Shown piece by piece: positions 44,176 to 55,671 of a DNA stretch of 64,000 nucleotides. Position 1 is the stretch's first letter. Each line of letters begins with the position of its first letter. A program made the position numbers and the translations under genes. Below the pieces are notes generated by a model that searched no databases, was not told where the DNA came from, and worked only from the letters and a program-made list of their open reading frames with translations. This stretch comes from Ctenosaura bakeri (taxonomy: Eukaryota > Chordata > Lepidosauria > Squamata > Iguanidae): assembly GCA_948474755.1 (NCBI GenBank), contig CAOLHI010000488.1, positions 372,001-436,000 on the forward strand, read 5' to 3'.

Positions 44176-44289
44176 ACTAATAGAGCACAGCCTCAAAGCT
44201 CACAACAACCTATGGATCCTGGCTGTGAAAGCCTTCAATTTTAAATCCTACTATAATTACTGGTGACCACAAATTATTGCATTGTTAGA

Positions 44290-46925
44290 TTTTTATTGCT
44301 TGAAAAGTTAATAAAAGGTTTCCAGTCTTTCAGACAACTCAAAATCTTCTGTTGACATATCCTTTAAAACCCACATTAGCTTGGCCATTTGGGTTAACTC
44401 AGAAACCTTAACAATCCATTCTTCCATTGTCGGTGTTTCAATCCATTTCCAAGTTTGAGCAAACAACATTCTTGCTGCTGTTACCATATGATGAAGTAAT
44501 GCATATTTACTATCTAGATCTTTATCTGTAATACCCAACAAAAACATTTCTGGTGACATTACAAAATCCATCTTTACTTTTTTTCAATAAACGTGTAAAT
44601 CTTTGACCAATAATATTTTACCTTCTTACAAGTCTACCACATATGAAAAAAAGGATTACCTCCTTGTCTTGACATCCTCAACACTGCTTTGATATATTCT
44701 TAGACATCTTTGACAGCGATTTGGAGTTAGATATCATCTACATTATTGTATATATATTTTTCCTTTAAATTATTACAAAAAAATGAAATTTTATGTCTTT
44801 AGACAATAATTGAACACCATGTCCAGAATTTTAGGACCATCATACCATGTACTCTTTTATAGATTGATTCTCTGTTTCTAATTTCAAAACACATTTGTAC
44901 GCTTTTAAATTACATGATCATCATCTTTACACAATTCTAAATAAAAGTCATTCTTTCCAACCTCTATGACTAGATCTATCTTATCTTGGTAAAAGCTACC
45001 CTTAAATTTCATTTAAGTAAACCAGTTAAAAATCTTTGCTTTTCTTAGGAAGCATCTCACTTAATTTAAATTTCCGGCTGTCTTGTTCTAAAAGATCTTC
45101 ACTAAACAATCATCTCCAATTTTTAACCAATACTTTCCTTAAAAAAATCTTCCTGGGGTGAGATGGCTAAGATTATCTTAGGAAAATGTCTCTGCTTATA
45201 TAAGCAGAGGCTTGTATTTATACCACAATCTTAGAAGATATTTTAATACAATGATTTTTAAATTCATCATTTAATTTTATCATACCAGAGATATGAGGTT
45301 TATCATATTCATATCTTAAATCATGATCTTCGAGTTCGAAGAGACTTTCATTTCTAAACAATAGGCATTCATTAAATCATATAAAACAACAGGCATCATA
45401 ATACAATTAAATATTAAGAATTCATAGTCTGGCCTTTTTGTTAGCATCATACAGTGTTTTAAATTTTATTCTGGGTTTCCATGCTTGCCAAATGAACCTG
45501 GAGATTTCTTGCTGCCATTGTACAAAGAGTGTTCTGTTTCTTTTGATGGGAATCAACTGGAAGTGAAATCAAAGTTTGTTTTTATTACTGAATTTTTTCC
45601 CAAAAGAGTTAAGTTTAAATTCTCCAATTTTTCTTAATCTCTTTTAACTTTTCCCAGACTTTTTCATATTTTTTAAAATAATAGATTGTTACTTTCCATA
45701 ATTGGAACTGCCAGGTATTTAATCCCTTTTTTTTTCACTTTAAAATTGGAAAGAATACTTAACTCATTTTCCTCTATCAAAGACACAGGTTTAGTCAACA
45801 GCTCTGGTTTCCCACAGCTCACTTTGAACCCATAGCATGTCCCAAATGTCTTCATTGAGCCTGGTGGATTTTGTACCATTATCACAAGATCATCTGCATA
45901 AGCACTCAGCTTAGAGGGTTCTTTTCTTTTCTTTTTTTTTTACTTTCACCCCACAAATTCTTTCATCTTGTCTAATATCTCTCAGTAAGGTCTCCAATTT
46001 CAAAATGAACAGCAAGGGTAAGAAGCGCTTGTTTCATTATCTTTTGGATCTCAATTGGCGTTGTTGTGTTGCCATTTACCAAAGACTGGGTTTTTGAACC
46101 AAATATCATGTCTTTGTTGCCTGAATATAATATTCACCAGATTCATTCTTTCCAAACCTTAAAAAAGTAATTCAAAGAAATATTAGCAGATGTTTTGTAT
46201 GCATGTGAAAAACAGCCTTACATCAGTATGATATTCCAAATATTCAGAACAACTAAGAACAGTTCTTGTTGCTTTGACAAAAATTCACTCTGATCCTCAT
46301 AGATATTCTAAGCAATCTATTTCCTCAGTCTGTCTGGCAAACTACTGGTCAATATCTTGCAGGCATTGTTTAGCAATGAGATAGGTCTGTAATTCTTTGT
46401 TAATATCTCATCTATATCTTCTTTATAAATCACTGTAATGTAACCATTTCTCAAAGAGTCTGGCATCTGTCCTTTTCCTACTAACCCATCAGACACCATT
46501 TTTAATGGTCAAAGTAGTTCATCTTCAAATTTCTTGCAATATGTTGCAGGCAATCCATCTGGGCCTGGTTCTTTTCCAGCTTTAATATTTTTAACTGCTT
46601 CAGTAACTTCCTTAGTTGTCACAAGCCCATTCAAACTTTGTCTTTGTTGCAGCTGTAGTTTATCCAATTGGAGTCCATCCAAACAATCTTTCATATCTGA
46701 TTCTTGTGGCTTCTCACATATAAGCCTCTATAGCGTTTTCAAATTGTTGGTTACATGCTGATCTCTTTACTTCATCTTTGTGACAGATTTGTTTATCCTT
46801 TATTGTCTCAACTTGTAAGAAAACTGTTTTCCAGGTTTATTTTCTAATTCAAATTTCTTTTGTTTAAGGTACAGTAGTCTGGCATTCATTTCTTGGACTG
46901 TAAGCAATGAAAAATGTTGTTCAAA
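44290..46925 (-). mobile_element. L1-type LINE, 5'-truncated, about 2.6 kb
   Basis: Minus-strand pieces of L1 ORF2 in order: MNARLLYLKQKKFELENKPG (about 46830-46890), a segment with VKNIKAGKEPGPDGLPATY (46509-46694), NYRPISLLNNACKIL (46317-46499), the RT box AYADDLVIMVQN (about 45869-45907), and the C-terminal end FLLGI...LLHHMVTAARMLFAQTWKW (44308-44571). The YADD catalytic box is intact, but frameshifts and stops break the frame throughout. The 5' part of ORF2 and all of ORF1 are missing, the usual outcome of incomplete reverse transcription. Confidence 0.85.
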
Positions 46926-46954
46926 GGGGCTTAATCTTCTGCTTTGAGCAACTG

Positions 46955-47155
46955 AGTATCAGATGTGAGAGCCTGAAAGGAAACTAGAATAGTTAGCAAT
47001 CATGTGTATGCCATGTGGATATATCTTTGAGCTTAAACTAGAGTCAGAGTTAAGTCAGATTTAGTAAAAATCCATTGAGGTCAATAGGAGTTGAGTGAGT
47101 CATGGCTAATTTTGATGGGGTTACTTTTTGCATATCAGGATCCAACCCATATATT
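46955..47155 (-). mobile_element. Family R copy, minus strand, outer part only
   Basis: CCTGAAAGGAAACTAGAATAG, TGCCATGTGGATATATC and TCAATAGGAGTTGAGTGAG match 42330-42470. Confidence 0.65.
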
Positions 47156-47495
47156 TTTGTGATACATTGATTTATCCTGTTGATGATCTACCTAGACCAA
47201 TGTATCTTTAAAACAAAAAGCACGATCTGGATTGAATTCAGGAAGCAATTTTTTTTAACATGTTGCTTAAGTATGGAAATAGTTTAAAATGTAATCAGTC
47301 CCCTGGTTGCTATATTAAATCGATTTAAATGTCAGTGTTCTTCCCCTCTCCCCCAGTGACTGAAACTAAGTTATTTATGCACTATTTTAAAATTTAATTT
47401 GCTCCATTAAAAGAAAGATTCAAAATAGTTTATGCTGGTAGCTTTGAAACTAATTGCTGACAACATTATTTAAAAAAATGCTTTTAAATGATTTA
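47156..47495. other. Unassigned AT-rich DNA
   Basis: Nothing recognised. Confidence 0.4.
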
Positions 47496-47585
47496 CAGTG
47501 AAATGGAAAACCACCTCTGAGTAAACCTTGCCTAAGAAAACCCTATGAAATTCATGGGGTCACCAAAAATTGACAGGTGACTTGA
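47496..47585 (+). mobile_element. SINE tail with Bov-B-like end (5S-SINE type)
   Basis: GAAAACCACCTCTGAGTAAACC, AAGAAAACCCTATGAAATTC, GGGGTCACCAAAAATTGACAGG and GACTTGAAGAGACA are the reverse complement of the tail in the 5S-SINE at 55672-55800. The 5S head is missing. Confidence 0.6.
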
Positions 47586-48059
47586 AGAGACATATATACA
47601 CACAGACAAATAGGTATTTGCAGCATTTTCAAGACACTTGTAGAAGATATTTTGCTGCCTGAGGAAGAGCAGCAAAGTCAAATAAGTTATTTTGGATAAA
47701 TGAGCCAGGAAATCACAGAAGCAGCTATTACCATTAAAAATAAAAAAGAAGCAATAACAAATGAAATATCTTATAACCTGCTGTCTTCTCATGACACCCA
47801 GAATTGATTGCCTGATGCAGCAGCGCCAAGGAACTTCATGTTTGCCATAGAAACCAAAAGAGAATCCTGTGGCACTTTAAATACTAAACCATTTAATGTG
47901 GCGTAGGACACTCTATCTCTTGGTTGGTCACAGATCCCGCTGCTAAATGTATGAGTATGAGTATTGAACGGGAAAGACTTGGGCTCACAAATTTTTCTGC
48001 AGAGATTAATGTTTTCATCCTCATGGCAGTGCTAGGAAACTGTAGCTTTCAGATGTGGC

Positions 48060-48185
48060 TGAGCTTCAATTTCTATATACCTTCCCACTGTCAAGTTAGG
48101 GAGAGACAGCCCCAATTAATCCTCTGGCATCCCACTTTTTCATATGCTTTTAAAATGTCCCATTTTCTTGCTCTGAAATCTTAAG
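48060..48185 (+). mobile_element. Family R fragment, plus strand
   Basis: CACTGTCAAGTTAGGGAGAG, CCCCAATTAATCCTC and GCTTTTAAAATGTCCCA match the start of other plus-strand copies. Confidence 0.6.
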
Positions 48186-48206
48186 TAATTGTATCCTCAA
48201 GTACAT

Positions 48207-48246
48207 GCATCTGGTGAAATAGACTGAAATCTACAAAAGCTTACGC
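48207..48246 (+). ncRNA. Hammerhead-ribozyme-like motif
   Basis: GCAT, then CTGGTGA (CUGAUGA with one change), a stem II of TAGA against TCTA, then AAAA where GAAA is expected, then GCTT and ACGC. GCAT can pair with the final ACGC with one mismatch (stem I). AGCTT offers a palindromic minimal stem III. Two core changes imply that it is inactive. Confidence 0.4.
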
Positions 48247-48300
48247 TAAAACTAAACTAGTTGTTCTCAAAGATGCTACTGGATTCCTCTGTGCCTTTTT

Positions 48301-50123
48301 ATACTTTCCAAAAGAAATGGAAGAAATGAGAAGTTTCTGTTTTTTTAAAAAAGAGAAACCCATCCAAGAGAAATACAGAGAATTCAGAGTAAGTGCACAC
48401 TAAATTACAATTTATTGTACTCAGGGTGACTATTTATTTACACCCTACCATTTTCCTGGTTTAGGATCCAAAGTAGTTTACAATGTAGATTAAAGCAAAG
48501 CACAATCAAAAACTATCATAATAATACAATATGCTTGGAAGCAGGAAGCTAATGGAGCTTCACAAAAGGAAGTCAGAATTATAGAGTTAGTTTGCTCAAA
48601 TCTTCTTCAAGTCATCATGGCTTTTGTGCACTCTTAACTACGAGCATGCTTGCAATGTTGGACTTTGTGTTTATCTGCATTCTTCCCCAGCTCAAGACTT
48701 TCCAGTTGTATCGGTCTGTAATTCCCATCATACCTATCCTGTCAGCTGGGACTATTATGCTGTTGCAATCAGGTTGGCTGGGACTGAAGGGAGTTGTCAT
48801 TTAGTAACATTGAGAGAGAGCCTGGAGAGAAAAGGCTGATCTATAGCTATAGGAGACTTATGGTAATCCATAGAGTTAACTGAACTTTAATCTCTCCCCC
48901 TCTTCATCCCTCCATCTATCCATCTGTCTATCCCTCTGTCTGTCTGCCTTCTTATCTGCCTCTTAGTACTTATGCTACAACATTATTTGGTCCTCAACAA
49001 AAGTCATTATTTTCAATCATGTGCTCTCCCCCTTTCCTGAAAGATTTCCACTGTAAGAGTTCAATACTATTGTTTGCCTCAGTGTTCACCATAAGAAATA
49101 AATTAAAATCCACCAGTCTTTGCTATTGCTTGTGAGATTTTACCATGAGACTTCAGGATTATCTAGTTTAACACAGAAGAGGGAGGGAAATCCAGGAGGG
49201 TGCAAGAACCCAGAACCCAATAAATGTAGTGAAATATATCTTCTTCTTTTTTAAAAAAATCCCATTTGTTGAAGAAAATGTTTTTTTGTATGCTTGTTTC
49301 TATAGAAATGAATTTAAAAATATATGAAGTTGTTGACTCAACCTCAGTTCAAGTACCTGAAATGTTCTAAAAGTGCTCTTTGACTCTGTCATACTAGCTT
49401 AATGTATCATATACAGTTGCATTCCTGGAAAATCTAGTTATATTGATGGAGTAGTTCTTGCCCTGCCATTAAGCGCAAAAGAAGAGGGTTTTAAAGAGAT
49501 CTATCAATGTATTTCGGCTTCAAGACATTTTCACATAATATGATATTGGATTTTTCCCCTCCATACTCCAAACATAATCAACATTTATTCAAGTTAATTT
49601 CATCATACTTAATAACATTGCTGCATCTATACAACTGCTGGTTAATTTAGTATATGAGCCAAGGTAACAGCAGGTAGGAATTGTCATTTGCAAACTGTGT
49701 TGAGCTTGAATTATAGTGTTGACCTATTCCTCCCTACCCCTGCCCTCAGCACAGAGCTACGTTTCACCTCTGAACAGATTTTTTAACATGCAATCTCCAT
49801 ATCTGCTTCTCTGAGAAATTGCATTAAGTTTAATTTCCCAATCAAATTGAATGAGAGCTTGGCTGAAGTAATCAAGATGATAGCAAAAAATGTTAAACAG
49901 GAGACTTCCAAAGATGTGAAAGATGCCTGTTATGACGTGCTTCTTTGTAAAAGGTTGCGCTGAAGGTTGTAAAGGTCATTTCCCATAGTTTAACTGTTCT
50001 TCCCCCCCCCATGTAATTTCATAAGCTGTCTATCTCCAATCTAGAAAGGGTTTTTAAAATAAATAAATAAATTTCAACACAACCTCCAGGTAATGGAAAC
50101 AAAAACTAGAAAAAAGACACTGT
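48301..50123. other. Unassigned non-coding DNA
   Basis: Contains a weak MITE C-like segment (48700-48800, TGTAATTCCCATCATACC and GGTTGGCTGGGACTG), a (CTGT)/(CTAT) run (48911-48955) and (AAAT)n at 50059-50072. No coding evidence. Confidence 0.4.
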
Positions 50124-50318
50124 GGCCATTTCTGCCCTACGCTGTTATTGTGGTATTATTCCACTTTCAACATCCTATGGCATCCTGGTGTTTAGGGAGG
50201 GGGATTTAGAATTCTCAGCCAGAGAGCTCTTTGGCCTCAGGAAGCTACAAACCCAGAATTCCACAGGATGTTGAAAGTGGAATAGTAGCACTATAACAGT
50301 ACAGTGCGGAAATGGGCC
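50124..50318. mobile_element. MITE family A copy
   Basis: GGCCATTTCTGCCCTACGCTG and CAGTGCGGAAATGGGCC are inverted ends, with the family A interior (ATTATTCCACTTTCAACATCC and its mirror). No clear target duplication. Confidence 0.85.
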
Positions 50319-50352
50319 ATGTCACAGATAATAGCATAAAGAAGTTAGATTG

Positions 50353-50463
50353 TGGTGGAAACCCACTGGATGACCTTGAGTGTCTCACACACTCTCATCT
50401 CCCAGAAAATCCCATGATAGTTCATCATAAGTCAGAAACTTCTTGAACGAATACAGCAACAAA
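50353..50463 (+). mobile_element. tRNA-derived SINE, head missing
   Basis: GGAAACCCACTGGATGACC, then CCCATGATAG, then AAGTCAGAAACTTCTTGAA are the body and Bov-B-like tail of the Sauria-SINE type. Confidence 0.6.
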
Positions 50464-52681
50464 AAAGTTAGATTGCACTTTTGAGCATCAAAAACAACTT
50501 ACATAAATCTCTGTATAATAATCAGAAAGTATAGACCAATATTTGTTATAAATAAGAGCCAGTGAACTCAGTGCTGCTCTGGGATTAGGGAAACTATCAT
50601 ATCTAGTCTCTTGCAACATTCCAGAAATTGAGAACGAAGATGCAGGAATTACAGTGCTAAAGTGCTTTAGCCATATTGCACTAGTTAAGCACTAGGGCTA
50701 GCACTTGTTTTAATGTTAGCATTTCTCTTTTTCCGTTCTTAATCTTTGTTCAGTCTGTGTCATGGAAACAACAGCTGTGCATTCTGGCTGCCACCATTGT
50801 AGTTTGTTGTGAGAAACAAACAAGGCAACTGCAAATCCATTTTGCTTAGGAAAATACTGGGTTAATCTAAAGACTTGAAAGTGGGAATGAAAAGTCTTTG
50901 GTAATGCTGGGAGCTCCCAGGAATTACTTTGGGATCAAGTATATGTCATGTATATCTCCAAATTGAAAATAGTTTGTACAGGGACAAAACCTGGCACTTC
51001 CATTGTTTGCCTGGTTGATTTTTCAAAAATGTGTCTGGAAGTAGCCTCAATCTGTTAGAGCCTTGGCTAAAATAGAAGTTTAATGTAGACAGTAGGTGCA
51101 CACTGTTTTCCCTCTTCTGCTGTGCTATTTCTTTCACTTTATAGAAATATGAAAGCTTGCCCCATAGCGAGTCAGACCACTGGTCCATTTCATGGAGAAG
51201 AATATCAAATGTCTTGGTAAGACTCCAGCCATCCAAATTTTTTTTCATTTCTCTCCCTTTCCCTTCCAATTTATCCATGATTCCTAGTAACATTTATCTG
51301 CAGTTTCAGCACCACTTGCATGCAATGAAGCTCCTTGTCCCCTCTGCCTTTCTTATTTGTCTTAGTGAAGATGTATTTGTTTTATACTGATCTGTGCCCA
51401 TCAAGCTCATTTTTTTCAAAAAAAAAGTGGAGCTTCTGTATATGGGACACCTGGGGCATTCTATATAGATATTTCAGCAGGAAATAGAAAATGAAGTTGC
51501 AGGAGGTACATTGCTAGTCACAGGATATAAATGTGGCAATGTGCAGTGAAAAATGTCTTTGGAAATGAAGATGAAATCATAACACACTCACACACACAGC
51601 ATAAATGAAATCATTAGTCTCTTTCCACCTGCACTTTTTTATCTCTCAACTGATACCATTGGACCAGATTTTTGACATTACGAACACTTCAACTAAACTA
51701 ATGGTGTATATATTTGGAGATATTTATGTGTACAGATGAGATAGATGATACAGTAACTTTATAGTATTACCGGTTTAGGAATTTATCTGAGGGAGAAATA
51801 AAATGGGAGGGGGTGTTTCCATGCCTCTACTCACTAACTGCTAATTTGCATGTTTGCAGTTTTCCTGTTTGTTTTACTTACTCTCTCCCTGAATCATTGT
51901 AACCTGCAACCATTTTTTTAGTTTCCTATTATGCACTAGTAGTTTGTGAGCACAGCTATTTTGATGTGTTTTAAAAAGAAAGTTAAGCTTATTTCTGTTA
52001 TTTGCTAGGCACTGTGTATATGTGTATATGTGTGGGTGCGAATCTGGATGTTGTTCACCTTCCACCTTGCCAATTTAATTACTCTGCTTGATAGATCCAG
52101 TACTACCTCTGACATTTCCAAGGGGTTTATTGTAAATAATGAAATGGCTTGAAGGCTTGAAGCACTTTTTACAAAAAAGGAAAAGGGATTGGTAGGTATT
52201 GCTGGGCTCTGGAAAGTCTGGACAGGGCAGAATGTAGAAAATATAATACAGAACTTTTGGTTTTACTACTTGAGGGCAAGATGTCTGCTGTAAGAGTTAC
52301 ATAGCACTGTATTATTGAATGTTGTAATTTCAAGTGGAAACTGCAGCAAAATTGTTGCAAAAGAGAACACTCCTTTTGAAGTCAAAAGGAGTCAGATATG
52401 TCCTGTTATTATCCTCTTATTGTCAACTGTGTTCATGCATCCTTCAGAAAATGTTCCATGGTCACTCAGCATATTGGACAGTACCAGTTTCCTTCCCCTT
52501 CTCTTAGTACTTTTGTTTCCATTTTTTCAATTTTTGTACTTCCACAGTCCCTCTGATCTGTCGACATCTCTCTCTCTTGTGTGGCTAATGCTGTTTTGGG
52601 TAGACCAGGTTAAGTATTCTGTTAACATATAGACATGCATATAACAGTGGATACTAAGTTTCCTTATTGTATATCCCTTAT
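50464..52681. other. Unassigned non-coding DNA
   Basis: Three open frames (51-52.6 kb, up to 115 aa) show no recognisable domain. Nothing else recognised. Confidence 0.4.
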
Positions 52682-53040
52682 CTGTCCCAATTTGGTGAGG
52701 CTGGCTCAATTAATCCTTAGTGTCATTTTTTCTGCTACTTTAAAAATATTCCAGTTTCTGTCTGCGCCTCCCACTTTTCCCCTTTGTCCTCAGCTTAGTT
52801 TAATCGCTGCAAATGGAGTTCAAAGGCCAAAAGTGGTTTGCACTCAATTAACTTACTGGTGGGAGAGGAGAAGAGAAGATATAATATTTTGACTTTCCCA
52901 ATAAGCTAGGGCAAAAGGAAAATGCAGCAACCTTTCTCAGTTTCTATGTTCTTCCTCATTGGTAACTTCTGCCATCTTGATCACTTGCTGATGTTGCTCC
53001 TGGTTTTCATCTGTGAAATGTTAGTGATTATGTTCATATA
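52682..53040 (+). mobile_element. Family R copy, plus strand
   Basis: CTGTCCCAATTTGGTGAGG, TTTTCCCCTTTGTCCTCAGC, TTTGCACTCAATTAACTTAC, GCCATCTTGATCACTTGC and TTTTCATCTGTGAAATG. Confidence 0.75.
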
Positions 53041-53114
53041 TGCTTCAAATAAATGTTTCTCTTCTCACTATGAGTGCTGTTTGTGTGCACAAGTTATCCA
53101 GGACATGACACTCA

Positions 53115-53283
53115 GGCCATTTCCGCACAACACTTTTACAGCGTGATGATTCCACTTTCAACCTCCTATGGAATCCTGGGGTTTGCAGTTCCGGGAGGGG
53201 CCGGCCGGAACTGCAATCCCCAGGATTCCATAGAAGGTTGAAAGTGAAATCATCATGCTATAAGAGTGTCGTGTGGAAATGTT
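53115..53283. mobile_element. MITE family A copy
   Basis: GGCCATTTCCGCACAACAC mirrors GTGTCGTGTGGAAATG. The centre is GGGGCCGGCC, the turn of a long hairpin. It inserted just 5' of a SINE tail. Confidence 0.85.
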
Positions 53284-53356
53284 AACAGTCACCATAAATC
53301 AGAAATGACTTGAAGTCACACAACAGTAATAACTACAACTACAACAACTACAACCA
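53284..53356 (+). mobile_element. SINE 3' tail with (ACAACT)n
   Basis: CACCATAAATCAGAAATGAC, then TTGAAGTCACACAACAG is the Bov-B-like tail, followed by ACAACT-type units. Confidence 0.6.
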
Positions 53357-53927
53357 TAGTCTGGATTGGCAAATATGTCAGTTTCATTTTTTTCCTCCAC
53401 ACCGTTTTCTTTCAAAGGCTGAAATTCTTTCCATTAAATTATGAGGAAATTGATGTTTGTTTGTTTTTAAAAAATTCTCATCTATATCTTCACTCCTCCT
53501 TTATTCAGGCATAACTGAAGATTACATTCCACTCTTAAGTCCATTTTCCCAGAGCATATTTGATGGGTCTTCCTTCTATCTAAAGATCTGAGGATTGCAC
53601 AGCATTCTGGCCTTCGTCAGCACTACTAAAAACAGAAGTATTATAACAGTGCGCGTTGCAATTTCTTGAGTCATGCGACACTGCTGGCTAATGAGGTGAT
53701 ACATGCACCTGGCTGGAATGTGTGGTATGTTTTCCTCTGATGAGTGCAGTTCATCTAAGCAGAAAGAGATAAGAGCATTTAAGAAATATTGATAACTCAG
53801 TATCAAAAACGATACAGAGGTGTGAGTGTTAGTCTTGCATATGACTGATCCTGCGATACCAGACCGATATCTGTGTTTTACTTGAAAAAGATGAGGTCAG
53901 GAGAAATTGGTTTATGATTCACTTCAT

Positions 53928-54175
53928 GAGCTAGTGTGGTGTAGAAGTTTGAGTGCTGCACTAGGATAAAGTCTCTGAAGGGGAGGTGCTGCGGTTCAAA
54001 TCCCTAGTCAACCATGGAAACCCAATGCATGACCTTGGGTGCATTTCACACACACTCAACCTCAGGGGAATGCTATTGTAACTCCCCCTCCCCATGAACA
54101 AATCTTGCTAAGAAAACCCCATGATAGGGTTACCATAAGTGTTAAATGACTTGAAGGCATACAATAACAACAACC
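53928..54175 (+). mobile_element. tRNA-derived SINE (Sauria-SINE type), near full length
   Basis: The tRNA-like head starts AGCTAGTGTGGTGTAG. The B-box-like GGTTCAAATCC lies at about 53993-54003. The body is GGAAACCCAATGCATGACC and the tail AACCCCATGATAGGG, then AAATGACTTGAAGGCATAC, then (AAC)n. Such SINEs are transcribed by Pol III and use the Bov-B LINE machinery, whose 3' end they share. Best preserved copy here. Confidence 0.8.
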
Positions 54176-54204
54176 CACTTAATTAACATTCTACTTTGTC
54201 TATT

Positions 54205-54725
54205 ATTGTAATTGTGACTTTGGAGTACTGTGTCCAGTTCTGGGCACCTCATTTCAAGAAGGATATTAGCAAGCTGGAACAAACCCAGAGGAGGGCAACC
54301 CAAATGGTGAAGGGGCTGGAAGCCGTGCCCTATGAGGAGTGCCTTAGGGAGCTGGGGTTGTTTAGTCTGCAGAAGAGAAGATTAAGAGGGGACATGATAG
54401 CCATGTTTAAATATCTGAAGGGATGTCATGTCAAGGAGGGAGCAGGCTTGTTTTCTGCTGCTCCAGAAACTTGGACAAAGAGCAATGGATTCAAGCTGCA
54501 GGAAAAGAGATTCCACCTGAACCTCAGGAAGAAGTTCCTGATGGTCAGAGCTATTCAGAAATGGAATATGCTGCCTGGGATTGTGGTGGAGTCTCCTTCT
54601 TTGGAGGTTTTTAAGCAGAGGCTGGATGGCCATCTGTTGGGAGTGCTTTGAGGGTGTTCCTGCATGGCAGGGGGTTGGTCTGGATGGCCCCTGGGGTCTC
54701 TTCCATGATTCTATGACTCTATGAC
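54205..54725 (+). mobile_element. CR1 3' fragment with open ORF2 C-terminus
   Basis: The frame at 54196-54651 (151 aa) covers [20 protein letters not shown] through FKQRLDGHLLGVL without interruption, so this is a younger copy than the 1540 or 15043 copies. It ends GGGGTCTCTTCCATGATTC with octamer-like ATGATTCT/ATGACTCT repeats. 5'-truncated; no RT. Confidence 0.9.
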
Positions 54726-55198
54726 TCTTCCCTTTAAATAGGCGGATGTATTCAACTAGAAACAGTTTTCATTTCTTCCAAATCTATTGAGCATGTTCAC
54801 AGCAACATAATTTTCCTTTTATTGCATATATACAGCAGCAGGATTTTTAATACATTGTCTGCAGAGTCCATGATCTATGTAACAAGACTTCAAGGTTTAT
54901 TTATATTCATTATTTGGGTATCATATTTACATAATGGGGTGAGATGGACTTTATCCCTCCCTCCCTCCTGGCTTTCATAATGTTTGTGACTATGGTCATA
55001 ATTTATGTAGACATATGTAATAAAAATCATACATAGAAAAGTGACAAACCTCAGCACTTTCTGCCTTTTTAGAAGAACATAAGGGAACTCCATGGAATGT
55101 CTCTAGCCTAGAATCCTGTTTCCCAGGACTATACTTTCCATAAAGTAGAGGAGGAATATGTTAAAGAATGTGGTTGGCATGCAGAAAAAGAGACCTGG

Positions 55199-55300
55199 GG
55201 CCCTTTCACATTACACAGTTATAATATTATGATTCCACTATAACTACCATGGATCTGTTCTATGGAATTGTGAGATTTACAACTTGGGGAAGAGTGTTTA
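55199..55300. mobile_element. MITE-like half element
   Basis: GGCCCTTTCACATTACACAG, TATTATGATTCCAC and ATGGAATTGTGAGATTTAC follow the left half of family A. No right half is found. Confidence 0.45.
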
Positions 55301-55431
55301 TGTTAAATGTTTTGCCTTTAGAGGAACCTGTTAAGAAATCTTAATTTCTCTCTTCAGAGAAACTAAGGCAACTTCTTTATTTATTTAAAAGAGAACATTT
55401 GCTGGTTCGTAGCCAGGAACGTTGCATTGCA

Positions 55432-55605
55432 TTGTTGTTGTTGTTGTGTGCCTTCAAGTCATTTCTGATTTATGGTGACCCTAAGGTGAGCCTATCACAG
55501 GGTTTTCTGGGCTGAGAGTGTGTGATGTCCCAAGTGAGTTTCCATGGCCGGTGGGGATCCACAGTTTTAGTCCAACATTCAAACCATTACACCATACTGG
55601 TTCTC
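55432..55605 (-). mobile_element. tRNA-derived SINE, minus strand
   Basis: (TTG)n, then TGTGTGCCTTCAAGTCATTTC, ATGGTGACCCTAAGGTGAGC, then GGGATCCACAGTTTTAG and CCATTACACCATACTGG are the reverse complement of the 53928 type. A central piece is missing (shorter than 53928). Confidence 0.75.
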
Positions 55606-55671
55606 ACCTTCCAAAAATTCATAAATGAAAGCCAGGACACATGTGTCCAAGAAATATCAGAGTATAATCAA

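Larger units (their letters stand above)
43364..44240 (+). mobile_element. Penelope-like element, internally deleted
   Basis: A coding core with a GIY-YIG endonuclease frame is bracketed by inverted terminal segments: the reverse complement at 43364-43470 and the forward copy at 44121-44240 share GCCAGCCACAGATGCAGG and TCAGGAGAAAATACTA. Penelope-like elements combine a telomerase-related RT with a GIY-YIG nuclease and have LTR-like terminal repeats. The RT is missing here. Total length is under 0.9 kb against several kilobases for full elements. Confidence 0.75.
47854..48300 (+). mobile_element. Second inverted-end element with a hammerhead-like motif
   Basis: The left end (47854-47912, AGAATCCTGTGGCACTTTAAA) is an eroded reverse complement of the right end (48241-48300, AAAGATGCTACTGGATTC). 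Inverted terminal copies plus a ribozyme-like motif at 48207 are the layout of the Penelope-like element at 43364. The interior is occupied by a partial family R copy. No coding part. Confidence 0.45.

Noticed and set aside
43364..44240. Bacterial GIY-YIG homing endonuclease or contamination
   Set aside because: The inverted ends, Cys-x-Cys and decay pattern are those of a Penelope-like retroelement, and flanks are squamate repeats.
51157..51390. Open frames near 51-52.7 kb as possible exons
   Set aside because: No domain, no good acceptor/donor pair, AT-rich composition and overlap on both strands.
53928..54010. Possible tRNA gene
   Set aside because: Only the A- and B-box-like parts are recognisable; no cloverleaf with a proper acceptor stem; it continues into a SINE body.
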